Source: Prillingera fragicola | Lineage: Eukaryota; Basidiomycota; Tremellomycetes; Trichosporonales; Trichosporonaceae | DNA: 64,000 nt | NCBI GenBank assembly: GCA_002335605.1 | Contig: BEDY01000001.1 | Coordinates: forward strand, 2,790,001 to 2,854,000 | Direction: 5' to 3' | Part shown: in pieces, positions 11,695 through 21,237 of the stretch | Position numbering within the stretch: the first letter of the stretch is position 1 | How the letters are laid out: each line of letters opens with the position of its first letter | Position numbers and translations under genes: made by a program | Notes under the pieces: generated by a model | Told to the model about the DNA's origin: nothing | The model's database searches: none | What the model saw: only the letters and a program-made list of their open reading frames with translations

Positions 11695-13153
11695 ATGCCT
11701 CCATCTAGACGCGACTCGTCCAAGCGGACAACAGGAGCTGCTTCTACGGCCGCTCCCACCTCGCCGCCCAAACCCGACCAGTATGAGCAGCTCTACAACG
11801 CCGCCGTCCAGTCGTTTGTGCGTCGCGATCATGCTCGCACGCAAAACAGCCTCAAGCGTCTTCTAGACCTCACGCGTGCACTTCCCCGCGACCCCGTGCC
11901 ATGGTACGACCTCACCTCGGCCGTCACGGCATTGTCGTCGTCCACTCCGGAGGGCACGGCTTTGTCCGGCGACGAATGGGTCACCAAGACGCTCAAGCTG
12001 GCCATCTCGGCAAACGCATCGCTGTACTCGGACCCGCCCAAAACCGAACTCGCAGATATGGCCCACCTCCTGCCCCCCGCGCCGCCGACGGCCATGCTCG
12101 AGCACATCCGGTCTTTGTGCGCCGAGACGTACGCCGGGCCACTTCTTCCCCCTGCCCTCGTGTCGACTTTTCTTCTGGCAGCACTCAAGCTCCGCCCCGC
12201 CGAGCCCGCACTGGCCTTTGCGCATCAGCTGGCTGAAGACTGGCTTGCGGCGCTGCCCGACGCCTTTGTCCTCGCCATTGCGAGCGACCCTCACCCTCGT
12301 GGCCAAGGCCAGGCGCGCCGTAAGCGCATCGAGCAGGCACGTGAGGGCTACCTCAAGGTCATTGAGCTGTTTGTGGGCGAGATTCTCGCTCGCGAGGGTG
12401 AATGGGAGATGGCCCGCGGTCTGCTCGAAGGCGAAATGGTCATGGGCTCCAAGAAGAAGGAGGTAAGGTTGTCTTTCCATTATTGTGTGCTGACGACAGG
12501 CTCTGTATCGCCATCTGCGCGCACAGCAGACAAGCCGTTCCAAGCCCGCGTCGCCAGCGACGTCGGGTCTCCTCCCGTCCCCCACCAACTCGGCAGTTCT
12601 CAGCCCATCCCCAAACCGCCCCCGCTCCTCGTCTGCCTCGACCTCCTCTTCTGAGGCAACCGCCAGACCAGCCGGTACCGAGCTGCACGGCCTCAACGCT
12701 CTGCGCTCCGTCAAGGGCAAAGGACGGGACACGGGCAGCGAGGCGCCCTCGGCAGACTCGACGATCCAGCCTCCCAAGTCGGAAAGCACAACTGTCCCGG
12801 ACAAGATCTACGTGCGGTCCCCACCGACCCCGCCTCCCCAGCCACTCGCACGCCGCGGGACCCTCTCCCTCCTCCCGGCCGCACTCGTAGCGCAGCTGGA
12901 CGCCCTCTGGCGTTCCGGCTGGGTATCCAAGCTGCTGTTCCCCCTGCCCGTGCTCCTCGTGCTGTTTGCAGTGATAAGGCGCAGGCAACGCGCGCGCGCT
13001 GGTGTGCAGCGCGACAGTATCGCCGAGGTTAGGGCGAGGCTTATGCGTGCCCGCGTGCAGGGGCTGGGACCTTGGTTGGCTTGGTTTGTCAAGTGGTGGG
13101 CTGACAAGATTGCCGGTGTGTGGAAGTTGGGGACTACGATTACTTATATGTAA
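11695..13153 (+). CDS. Alpha-helical membrane-anchored protein, PEX26/PEX15-like candidate
   Basis: Exons 11695-12462 and 12500-13153, 473 residues. I do not recognise the family with certainty. Residues about 20-250 are helical and Ala/Leu-rich with a TPR-like look (YEQLYNAAVQSFVRRDHART near the start); about 260-380 is Ser/Pro-rich and disordered. One hydrophobic segment (LLFPLPVLLVLFAVI, about 400-415) is flanked by RRRQRARA, and some 50 residues follow, including a Trp-rich stretch. No signal peptide is visible. A cytosolic helical domain, a linker and a basic-flanked C-terminal anchor fit peroxisomal Pex26/Pex15, which recruits the Pex1-Pex6 ATPase, but other anchored adaptors would look similar. 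The start is the first ATG; the frame is open upstream but lacks ATG. The 37-nt intron has a ctgac branch site. Confidence 0.65.
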
Positions 13154-13618
13154 TCTGAGCGAGGCGGGTTGGTGCTGTGATGAGCAGGGAGGATTGTATG
13201 GCTGGGAGGTGGGGGTCGTAGCATTTTTGGTTAGTGAGGATGCAGAGATGAACAACTCCACAAAGGTTCAGAGTGCCGTTGGTGATGATCTGCTGGTATC
13301 TAGACCAAGGGCCAATTGTTAGTGGTCTGACGGGTTCGATAGAGTCTCAATGTGCATGACAGTGGGCTAGTGTGAGCAATGCAAGCAGTGAGGAGCGGTA
13401 GAGGTCGCTGGACACTGTAGAATGCACAACAACGAGAGAGGCGAGTCAGAGACCAGGCCCGACCGGTCCGGATATGACCGATATCCACCCAACCAACCAG
13501 CTCGAGCCTGCGGAGGCGAGTCAATGGATGCAAGCACCCGATTCCCAGTTCTATCCGCCGCATCCTCGCACTTTTCTCTCTTCTTGTCCTCTCTCACACG
13601 CACCCAGCAACCACAGCA
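13154..13618. other. Intergenic, 465 bp
   Basis: 3' region of the membrane-anchored protein gene and promoter of the FAHD1-like gene. No coding or RNA feature seen. Confidence 0.5.
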
Positions 13619-14726
13619 ATGTCAAACTTTCTCCGCACGAGCCGCAAAATCGTAGCCATTGGCCGCAACTATGTCGACCACGCGAAAGAGCTCGGCAACG
13701 CGGTCCCCAAGGAGCCCTTCTTCTTCCTCAAGCCGACGTCCTCCTTCCTGTCGCCGGGCGAGGGCCCCGTCGAGATCCCCCGCGGCGTGAGCCTGCATCA
13801 CGAGGTCGAGCTCGGCGTCGTCATTGGCAAGAACGGGCGCGACATTGACCCAAAGGACGCAGACGCCTACATTGCCGGCTACAGTGCGTTTCACCGTCGA
13901 GGAGTGCTGACACCGCAGCCCTCGCTATTGACATGACGGCGCGCAACATGCAGGACGCGGTCAAGAAAAAGGGCCTCCCGTGGTCCGCCGCCAAGGGCTT
14001 TGACACCTTTACGCCCATCGGGTGAGTGCTCGTCGGCGCCGGGGTCCGGACGTTCGAGCGCCGGGGTTACGGAGCGTGCTAGTGCTGAGTGCATGGACAG
14101 CGGCGGGTGGGTTGTCGCTCGCTGGCCGTTGTCCTGGACGTGGTATGGCCGCAGAGCTGCTCGGTGTCGGTGGTTGCGTGGACTGTACTGGGGCTCGGCC
14201 TGCCGCGGCTCTGTGCTGTGTTCTGGCTGGAGCTGCTTTGGTAGCGATGGCGTAGTCGAGTGCTCGCTGGCTGTGTTGTGCATACGCCTGGGTGCTTGCT
14301 TGCACTGGTCGCTGCTGCTAGCCTGACTACATGGCCGCGCCTTGTACTCGGCTGCCGAGGCATTCCTCACCACCGTTCATGCCCTTCATCCCCGCTGACA
14401 TTTGCAGGCCGTTTATCCCCAAATCCAAGATTGCCGACAACACCAAAGTGGGTCTCCAGCTCACGATCGACGGCAAGGTCAAGCAAGCGGGCACGACGGC
14501 GGACATGATCTTTGACATTCCCAAGCTCATCTCGTTTGTGTCAGGCATCATGAAGCTCGAGGAGGGCGACGTCCTGCTCACCGGCACGCCTGCGGGCGTG
14601 TCGCAGATCAAGAACGGCGAGACCGTCGCCGTCAAGCTGTCCTACCCTGGGCTGGAGGGCGAGGTGCTTTCCGAGTTTGAGGTCAAGGCCGAGGACAGGA
14701 AGACCGGGTACGAGTTCAAGGCTTAG
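13619..14726 (+). CDS. Fumarylacetoacetate hydrolase-family protein, FAHD1-like acylpyruvase
   Basis: Exons 13619-13883, 13919-14021 and 14408-14726, 228 residues, close to the 220-residue size of the short FAH-fold enzymes. Members hydrolyse acylpyruvates and decarboxylate oxaloacetate, often in mitochondria. Visible family features are IVAIGRNYVDHAKELGN at the start, the metal-binding HHEVELGVVIG, DMTARNMQDAVKKKGLPW, KGFDTFTPIGPFIP and LLTGTPAGV near the end. The first intron is a typical 35 nt with a ctgac branch site. The second is 386 nt (14022-14407), ten times the local norm, yet removal restores the conserved join of TPIG to PFIPKSKI. Nothing inside it looks like an exon. Confidence 0.9.
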
Positions 14727-15030
14727 GTGCTTGTGAAATGCTTTGAATGAAAAAAACGCTGTATAGAAGAGAATCAGTGAGGTTGGGCAATCAACGCAAA
14801 GGCAGAGCTCGCAGTGCCACCACAGTAGCACAACACGGGAACCGTGCAAAGAACGGAATACAGACATGCTCTACAATTCCAATGCTCGAAAGATGATGGT
14901 TGTTTGGTGTGGTTGCGCGTCAATATCGCGCTGGGCCCAGCGGCCCTCTATTTATTTATTCCCAGCAGCAGCGCCGCGGCGCCGCGGGCAGCCAGCGAGC
15001 TCGCCGGCTCTTTGAGTCGTGCCGCTGCGC
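14727..15030. other. Convergent 3' regions, 304 bp
   Basis: Lies between the stop codons of the FAHD1-like gene (+) and the thioesterase gene (-). A short A-run (14750-14755) could belong to a poly(A) region. Nothing else seen. Confidence 0.4.
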
Positions 15031-16275
15031 TTACGCGTTGGCGTTTTTGAACGCGGGCGACGTCGGGTGGGGGACCTCTGGGGCGCCGAGGGCGTCGCTG
15101 ACGCCAGAAGACTGCAGGTACTGGGCCCACTTAGGCTCGACAAAGAGCGCACTAGACGTTGTCAGCGATGCGCAAGGTACGGGAGACGGAAACTCACTTT
15201 GCGTCAGCGATAAGCTGCCCGTCGAGCGTCTCCATGCGTCCTGACACGGTAACCTTGCGTCCCTTCTGGGTATCCATCTTTGTGCGCACGACGACAAACT
15301 GGTCGGCCATGCAGGGGGCGCGGTAGTTGATGTGCAGGAAGGCAGTGACGCCAATGTGCGTGGGGAGGTTGAGGAGCGCGTTGCGTGCCAGCGACTCGTC
15401 AAACACCGTCGCGATTAGGCCGCCGTGCACGATACCGTCGTGTCCGCAGAGGCCGCGGCCGAGGTGCAGGACGACTGGTTTGTCAGTTGCTTCTCTTGTT
15501 GTTCGCGTGATGGCTGTAACTCACTCGCTGCCTCGCTCTCGTCGTGCCTCGCAAACGCCATCGGCGGGACGGCGAGCTTGCCCGGACCGCGGAGCGCGCC
15601 GCCAGTGAGCGAGTTGGCGACCTTTGCCTCGTCAAAGTTCTTGTAGGGGCCTAAGCTGTCAGCCTCGCCGCGGGCCATCGGCTCAGCTCGTGCACTCACG
15701 GGTCTCGTACCAGTCCTCCCGATTCCTGAGCTCCTCAACAATCGCGAGCTTTTGCAGATCCGCCTCAACGGCCGCAGTCATGGCCTTGCCGGTCTCCGAG
15801 TCCTTGTGCGGCGGCGCCGGCACCGCGCGGGGCCACAGTATGACCATGTGCTGGGGAGGGTACATGGCACCGGCCATGAACGCGGTAGGGAGGGCGAGGG
15901 CGAGGGCTGGGCTGTCAGTGTTTGGTTACGTTAGGTTGGGGGGTGAGGTGAGGCCAAGACATTGACAGCGGGTAGAGCGAGCCGGGCGGGCGTGCCAACG
16001 CCCCGTGGCGCAACCGCGACTTATCTCGAGCTGCTGACGCCTCGAGCTCGGTACAGCACCCCTTGCTTGTTCGCAAGCTCGCACTTACCAAAGAAACCCC
16101 ATCGGCTGCTCTTCCTCGCAGCGCTGGCGCCTGCCTTTTCACCAGCAGTAAAGCTCGACTCGGCGGCGGCCTCGGCGAAGGCGCGTGCCGAGGATGTAAA
16201 TGTGCGTGAGCAGGGGCGCGGGGCGGCTGCTGCTGCGCGTGCGCGGATAGACGGCAGGGTTGTGCGGAGGGACAT
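15031..16275 (-). CDS. Mitochondrial hotdog-fold thioesterase (4HBT/THEM4-like)
   Basis: Exons 16275-16089, 15906-15700, 15650-15525, 15474-15198 and 15151-15031, 305 residues. The hotdog core carries the HGG motif (VHGGLIATVFDESLARNALL) followed by GVTAFLHINYRAPC, as in PaaI/THEM4-type acyl-CoA thioesterases. The N-terminus (MSLRTTLPSIRARAAAAAPR) is Arg/Ala/Ser-rich without acidic residues, as expected of a mitochondrial presequence; RTFTSSARAF may be the cleavage region. A hydrophobic stretch (ALALALPTAFMAGAM) is encoded at the start of exon 2 and could be a membrane anchor. The first intron is 182 nt, the others 46-50 nt. The likely role is release of fatty acid from CoA in the mitochondrion; acyl specificity is unknown. 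Confidence 0.87.
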
Positions 16276-17253
16276 TATTGTGTGTGTGTGTGTGCAGTGA
16301 AGCGAGGGAGATGATAAACAAAGTAGTGTTAGAATTATAAGAGGAGGATGATGACAACGGCTATGGATGTTTTCCGGGCCGCCGACTGGACATGTGGAGT
16401 GACGGAACATTTATTCCCCACCACAGCGAGCCTGGGTGGGTGGGGTTTATGCGGCTCTCTTTTGCGGTTGAACGAGTGGAGGCTGGTGGAGGGCTGGTGG
16501 AGTATATGCATGTAGACAAGTGTTGCATAGAGGTGTGGAGCAGCTGCGTAGCATGTGCAGGAGAGTCTCAGCTTGAGATTACAGAGAGGTATGAGCTGGG
16601 AGGCATGAAATATGGAGTGCCATAAAGTCATGTTCCACCATGGGCACGGAACAATGTACACCTACACCTGTACCACCGAAGGAGTCACCAGCTTACCCTC
16701 CCAAACAATGTCAGCACTGCCCAGGCCAGTCTATGCATCTCCCTTCTATGCAACCCATTCATAATCCATGATCCCAATGCAGCCACCAAGACCGAGGGGT
16801 TGACCGAGACATGACCCGCCAAAACCAAGTGCCTAGAAATTGGCCGTCAATCGGCGCGGCCGTGGCCACCACCTCGGCAAAGTCGGTGGTTGCCGACAAC
16901 CTTGATGTTGCTGGTGGAGATTGCCGTGCGTGGCTAGGGAGATAACTTTGCACACGTCGTGGATATGCAGGACTTGTTCTGCTCGTAGGCGGGTTTGAAG
17001 GGGTGTGGCTACTGCTAACCGTGGAGGTGGCCGCTGCCACTGCCATACGCTACTGTTCTCGTAAGCCAACTCCACTTGACGCTCCATACCACTCTGCCTC
17101 ACAATACATCAACTCGGACACAACATCCTTCAACTCACAACGTACTCTCAACTAATCAGCGTCCTTGAACTTGAGCCATTCGTTAACAATGATACATGAC
17201 GCAGAAACGTGTGAATACAGTGTATCTCAACTCTCGTCCCCCCAACCCCGCCA
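16276..17253. other. Intergenic, 1 kb, with a (TG)n tract
   Basis: 5' region of the thioesterase gene (-) and 3' region of the disordered-protein gene (-). A (TG)8 tract at 16279-16294 sits four bases outside the thioesterase start codon, so it is (CA)8 in the sense leader. No gene recognised. Confidence 0.5.
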
Positions 17254-20200
17254 TTAAACCACAACGACAAGCTTATCAGCCAACGGCTTCTCCTCCAAAA
17301 GCTTTGGCACCGGTTTCCGGCGAATGCTAGTGTTACGGCGGTGCATCCCCGCCCCGGGAAGCACGGCATCGAGCTCGTCGCTCCGCTCGAGCGTCTCCAT
17401 CTCCCCCGGCCCAGCACCCTCGGAGCGCGACCGCGCATGCCCCGCAGCAGCGGGGTACCCCTGGGTTGCGGGGATGTAGGACGAGTGGTGGCTCTGGCTC
17501 GAGTTGGGGGTGGACGCGCCCGAGCGGCTGCGGTGGGGTTTCCAGTCGTCGTGCTCGGTGACGCAGCTTGCCGAGCCCGTGCTACCTGCTACGCGGACGG
17601 GGGCGAGGGGCTCGTCCTCGGCGATAGGATCGGGCATGTCGACGCTCGCGGCGCTCGAGGCGCTCGTGAGCGAGGAGATTGACTGGGTGGACGTCGTGGA
17701 GACCTCGGAGGCTAGGGAGACTGTGCTCGGTGACCGCGTCGTGTGGCCCTTGTGCGACGGGCGCGCGCGCATGGACATTAACGCGCCGTGGCCTATGCTC
17801 GAGGACGTGCGCGAGTGCAGGCCCGTGGCGTGGGAGACCGAGTTGGAGCGCGACGCCGAGTGGTGCGTGATAGAGTTGGAGCGCGAGGGCGACGACGACG
17901 ACGAGTCGACAATGGGGCTCGCGGGCTGCCACCCGTTGGCCGTTGACGTCGCAGCCGCGAGCGACTCGCCCCGCAGAGGGAGACACACCGGCGCACGCTC
18001 GATAGGCGTGACGAGGGCAAAGGGCGCGCCGTCGTCGGAATTCCGCTTCATCATCCTGAGCGCCGACCGCGCCGGCCGGGGCGGCACGGGGGACACGGCG
18101 GCGGCATCCCTCGCGGCCTCCTTCAGGCCCGAGCCCGCCGGTTCCGCCACGGTCGGCACGGCCTTGACCTCGCCCGCACCGGGCAGCAGCTGGGTGCCCA
18201 GCAGCGGCGTAGACGGCACGCTGTGGCTCTGCGGGCTGACCTGCGGCGGCGCGAGCGTGGGGAGCCCCTCGTGGGCGTCCGCGCTCGCCGAGCGGGGCGG
18301 GGAGCGCTGCGCGACCGCGGTGCGGGCGCGCGGTGGCGACGGCGTGGCCGTGACCGTGACCGGCACCTTTGGCGAGGCGGGCTCTTTCGGTGGGACCTGC
18401 GGCGATGTCGGCATGTCCTGCAGTGGTGCCCGGGCGAACTCTGGCGAGTCCTTGAGCGGCACGCGCGGGGAGTCGGGCGCGTCCTTGCGTGGAAGCACGG
18501 GAGAGTCGGGGTCTACCTGCCTCGTGACCTGGGGAGTGGTTGGGTGGGCCTGGCGTTGGCGCGGAGGCGAGGGGACGTGCTGACGCGGGGGTGAAGCCGC
18601 GGGGGAGCCCTTGAGTGGCTCGACGCGGTATGGCGGTGAGCTGGGCGCGGCGCGGACTGTGCGTGTGGACGTGACGGTCTTTGCAGAGGTGCGTGAGGGG
18701 GAGCTGCGCGGCGAGAGTGGCGGGGACGCCGGGAGCGCCGGCAGGCCGGGGGAGGGAAAGGCAAAGCTCGTCGGCGTGCATGGCACGTCGGGCACGCCAC
18801 GGGGTGGCAGTGATAGCGGCACGGGTGGGGGCATGGGCAGGTCTGGGAGGGCAAGCGAGGGTAGCTCGTCGAGCTCGGGCAGGTCGGCGAGCTCGCTGTC
18901 GACGTTGAGGGACAGGTTGCCGCCGAGGTCCAGGCGGCCGAGGGTTGGGGCGCCGTTGATGTCGAATTGACGAGGTTGCGACGGGTTGGAGATATGCGGC
19001 TTGGCAGGGGCTTTGGTCGCTGCCTTGCTCGATGCCTTGCTCGCCTTGGCCTTGGGAGGCTTGGGCGCTGAACGCAGAAATCCAAACGGGTTGCCAGACT
19101 TTTGGGCCGTCGGCGCCACAACCACCGGGGCTTGTACTGGCGGCGTGATCGAGGTCTCAGCAGGTGATGCCGCCTCGATCCGCGCAGGCGCGCCGAGCTT
19201 TGAGCCGCCATGGACCTTGAACGCTGGCGCGAGCGGCGCAGACACGGTCGATCCGTACCCAGCCAGCGGACTGGGCACCGGCGAGTCGTCAATAGGACTC
19301 GGCGCAGCCAACCCATGAGACTTTGCCGGCTCAATCCTCAGTCCCAGCCCCATCGCCCGCTCAGTACGCTTCGGCGGCACGTCGGGGGATACAGGCGGGA
19401 GCGGGTCCCACCTGTGCTGTGTGCTCGTCACGGGCCGGCGCTCGGGCAGCGACGCGAGTGTCGGCGTGCCCGTGAGCGACGGCTGGGACCTGTAGTGCTT
19501 CAACGTCTGGCGCGCGGCTGCGGCCTCTTCGGGGGTGACGATGCGGTGGTTCTGCGGCGAGCGTGGCGGCGGCGGGGGCGGGGACATGGCTCCGCGCAGA
19601 GGCGGGGGGGTCATGGCTGTCCGCATCGGGACCGGCGGGGGGCCCATTGAGCCTGCACGGTGGAGCTGGGGTGGCGGCTGATACTGCCCCGTTGAGCCTG
19701 TGCGGTGGAGCTGCGGTGGCGGCTGGTACTGCCCCGTTGAGCCTGTGCGGTGAAGCTGGGGCGGAGGCTGGTACTGGCCCATTGATCCTGTGCGGTGCAG
19801 CTGCTGGTGTGGCGGTTGGGGGGAGCGCTGGGCCTGCAGTGGCGGTGACCTGAGCTGTGGCGACGGCATTGCCATGTGCCGCGGCGGCATGGGCGACATT
19901 TGTGGCGGCACAGGCATCATGGACATGGGCATCGGCGCAATGCTCGGTGCCGACGAAAAGGACGGAAAGGGAAAGTGGCCTGGTGGTGGGCGATACAGCA
20001 CCGCGCCGGGAGGTGGCTTGCCTCCTGGTGGCACGTAGATGATGCTGTTTGCAGAGAAGGTGCCGTTCAGCGGTGGGCTGAGAGGCGCCGCGGGGCCAGG
20101 AGGGGGAAAGACCTGTATAGGGTGTTGGATGGGGTACATTGCGCCTGACGGCTGAGGGGCCAAGTGTCCTGCTGCCTGGGGAGCCATGTAGAATGACTGC

Positions 20201-21237
20201 TGCGGCGAGTAATTCTGCTGGCCACGGTTCTGCAGTGGCAAAGGGCTGTATCGTCCTGGCGGTGCGTTAAAGCCCGGGTGGGAGCGTGTCCGAGGTAGAA
20301 CTGGCGCGGCGCCGCGCTGACCGACTGCAGGCTGCCGCGGCACTGATGGTGCGCGGTGAACCAGAGGCGTCGGATTCTCTTTCCCCTTTTTGGACGAGAG
20401 CGAGCGTACCAAGCCTGCAAGCTTGCCTTCGCGGCTGAACGAACCCGACCGTTTGTGGCCTCCCTCGTCGCTCGTTACAGACCCCGGACGCGCCGGAGTC
20501 GGCAACACGACCCCGCCACGACGCAGCGCCTGGCGACTAAACTTTGGCGCGTTCAGGTCGGAAAACTCGTTGACGGACGGTATACCAGGCAGTGCCGTGC
20601 TGGGATGCGGCGGGGTGCCGTCCTCGCTCCAAAGGCCTGATCGCGTGGAAGTGCGCGACGCCAGGGACTCGGGACGCGCACTGCCACCAGCACTCATGGA
20701 CGGGCTGCGGGTAGCAAACGCGTTGGGCGGGTTGCGGACCAGATCACTCAGCGTGCGCTGCCCCATGCTCGGGCGCCGGTGCACCGAGTCCATACTGGGC
20801 TCGCTCGCTATACTCGGTGCCCTCGGCTGGTCAAAGTATGACTGCGGCTCGCTGGCAAACGACACCCGCGTGCGGCCAGGCGTCCACTGCGGTGTGTACA
20901 GCGCCGGCGACCCCCGCATGCCGTGTGCGCTCTGCGATCGCCGCGGGGTCCTTGCATTCTCGTCGTCAAACCCCACCTGCCTCCTCAGCGGCGACGACGT
21001 GTGGACGGCGCTGTTGTGCGATTTCAAGATTGGACGCGGATTCCGGCCACAGCCACTCGTTCCGCTGGGGCCTGCCTCTTCCTCGCCGCCAAACCCAAAC
21101 GCCTCCATCATTATGGGCGAAGACTTTGGTGTCTCTGGGCGCGCGGGTGCGGCACCTGGTGGAAACGACGTCGTTGGCAGCGCCGACGAATCGTACCCGC
21201 TATACTGGCGCGCGCCAGCCGTGCTGGCACGGGGCAT
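17254..21237 (-). CDS. Large intrinsically disordered Pro/Ser-rich protein of unknown function
   Basis: A single uninterrupted frame of 1327 residues, the longest intron-free gene in the window. I recognise no domain. Composition is dominated by Pro, Ser, Ala, Arg and Thr, with poly-Pro runs, many SP/TP sites and RxxS motifs. Residues about 480-530 hold a 15-residue tandem repeat (QLHRTGSTGQYQPPP). The C-terminus has a short charged conserved-looking block (RRNTSIRRKPVPKLLEEKPL). There is no signal peptide or membrane segment. This profile suits a phosphorylated scaffold or SH3-binding protein of polarity or signalling, but that is inference. The start is the first ATG after a stop. The upstream 3 kb has no gene, so regulation may be complex. 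Confidence 0.75.
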   Translation of the reverse strand: MPRASTAGARQYSGYDSSALPTTSFPPGAAPARPETPKSSPIMMEAFGFGGEEEAGPSGTSGCGRNPRPILKSHNSAVHTSSPLRRQVGFDDENARTPRRSQSAHGMRGSPALYTPQWTPGRTRVSFASEPQSYFDQPRAPSIASEPSMDSVHRRPSMGQRTLSDLVRNPPNAFATRSPSMSAGGSARPESLASRTSTRSGLWSEDGTPPHPSTALPGIPSVNEFSDLNAPKFSRQALRRGGVVLPTPARPGSVTSDEGGHKRSGSFSREGKLAGLVRSLSSKKGKENPTPLVHRAPSVPRQPAVGQRGAAPVLPRTRSHPGFNAPPGRYSPLPLQNRGQQNYSPQQSFYMAPQAAGHLAPQPSGAMYPIQHPIQVFPPPGPAAPLSPPLNGTFSANSIIYVPPGGKPPPGAVLYRPPPGHFPFPSFSSAPSIAPMPMSMMPVPPQMSPMPPRHMAMPSPQLRSPPLQAQRSPQPPHQQLHRTGSMGQYQPPPQLHRTGSTGQYQPPPQLHRTGSTGQYQPPPQLHRAGSMGPPPVPMRTAMTPPPLRGAMSPPPPPPRSPQNHRIVTPEEAAAARQTLKHYRSQPSLTGTPTLASLPERRPVTSTQHRWDPLPPVSPDVPPKRTERAMGLGLRIEPAKSHGLAAPSPIDDSPVPSPLAGYGSTVSAPLAPAFKVHGGSKLGAPARIEAASPAETSITPPVQAPVVVAPTAQKSGNPFGFLRSAPKPPKAKASKASSKAATKAPAKPHISNPSQPRQFDINGAPTLGRLDLGGNLSLNVDSELADLPELDELPSLALPDLPMPPPVPLSLPPRGVPDVPCTPTSFAFPSPGLPALPASPPLSPRSSPSRTSAKTVTSTRTVRAAPSSPPYRVEPLKGSPAASPPRQHVPSPPRQRQAHPTTPQVTRQVDPDSPVLPRKDAPDSPRVPLKDSPEFARAPLQDMPTSPQVPPKEPASPKVPVTVTATPSPPRARTAVAQRSPPRSASADAHEGLPTLAPPQVSPQSHSVPSTPLLGTQLLPGAGEVKAVPTVAEPAGSGLKEAARDAAAVSPVPPRPARSALRMMKRNSDDGAPFALVTPIERAPVCLPLRGESLAAATSTANGWQPASPIVDSSSSSPSRSNSITHHSASRSNSVSHATGLHSRTSSSIGHGALMSMRARPSHKGHTTRSPSTVSLASEVSTTSTQSISSLTSASSAASVDMPDPIAEDEPLAPVRVAGSTGSASCVTEHDDWKPHRSRSGASTPNSSQSHHSSYIPATQGYPAAAGHARSRSEGAGPGEMETLERSDELDAVLPGAGMHRRNTSIRRKPVPKLLEEKPLADKLVVVV
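19643..19802 (-). repeat. 45-bp tandem repeat, about 3.6 copies, coding
   Basis: Units start at 19643, 19688, 19733 and 19778 (last one partial). Each encodes a 15-residue unit around LHRTGS-GQYQPPP. Copies differ by a few substitutions, so the array is not brand new, but unit length is exact and in frame. Confidence 0.9.

Noticed and set aside
16279..16294. (TG)8 tract as a possible mobile-element end
   Set aside because: Simple microsatellite in a leader; no terminal repeats, target duplication or transposase nearby.
17504..18583. 359-codon frame antisense to the disordered protein gene
   Set aside because: It lies within an uninterrupted 1327-codon frame on the other strand. The opposite choice is conceivable for a disordered protein, but the minus frame is almost four times longer and has ordinary start and stop context.
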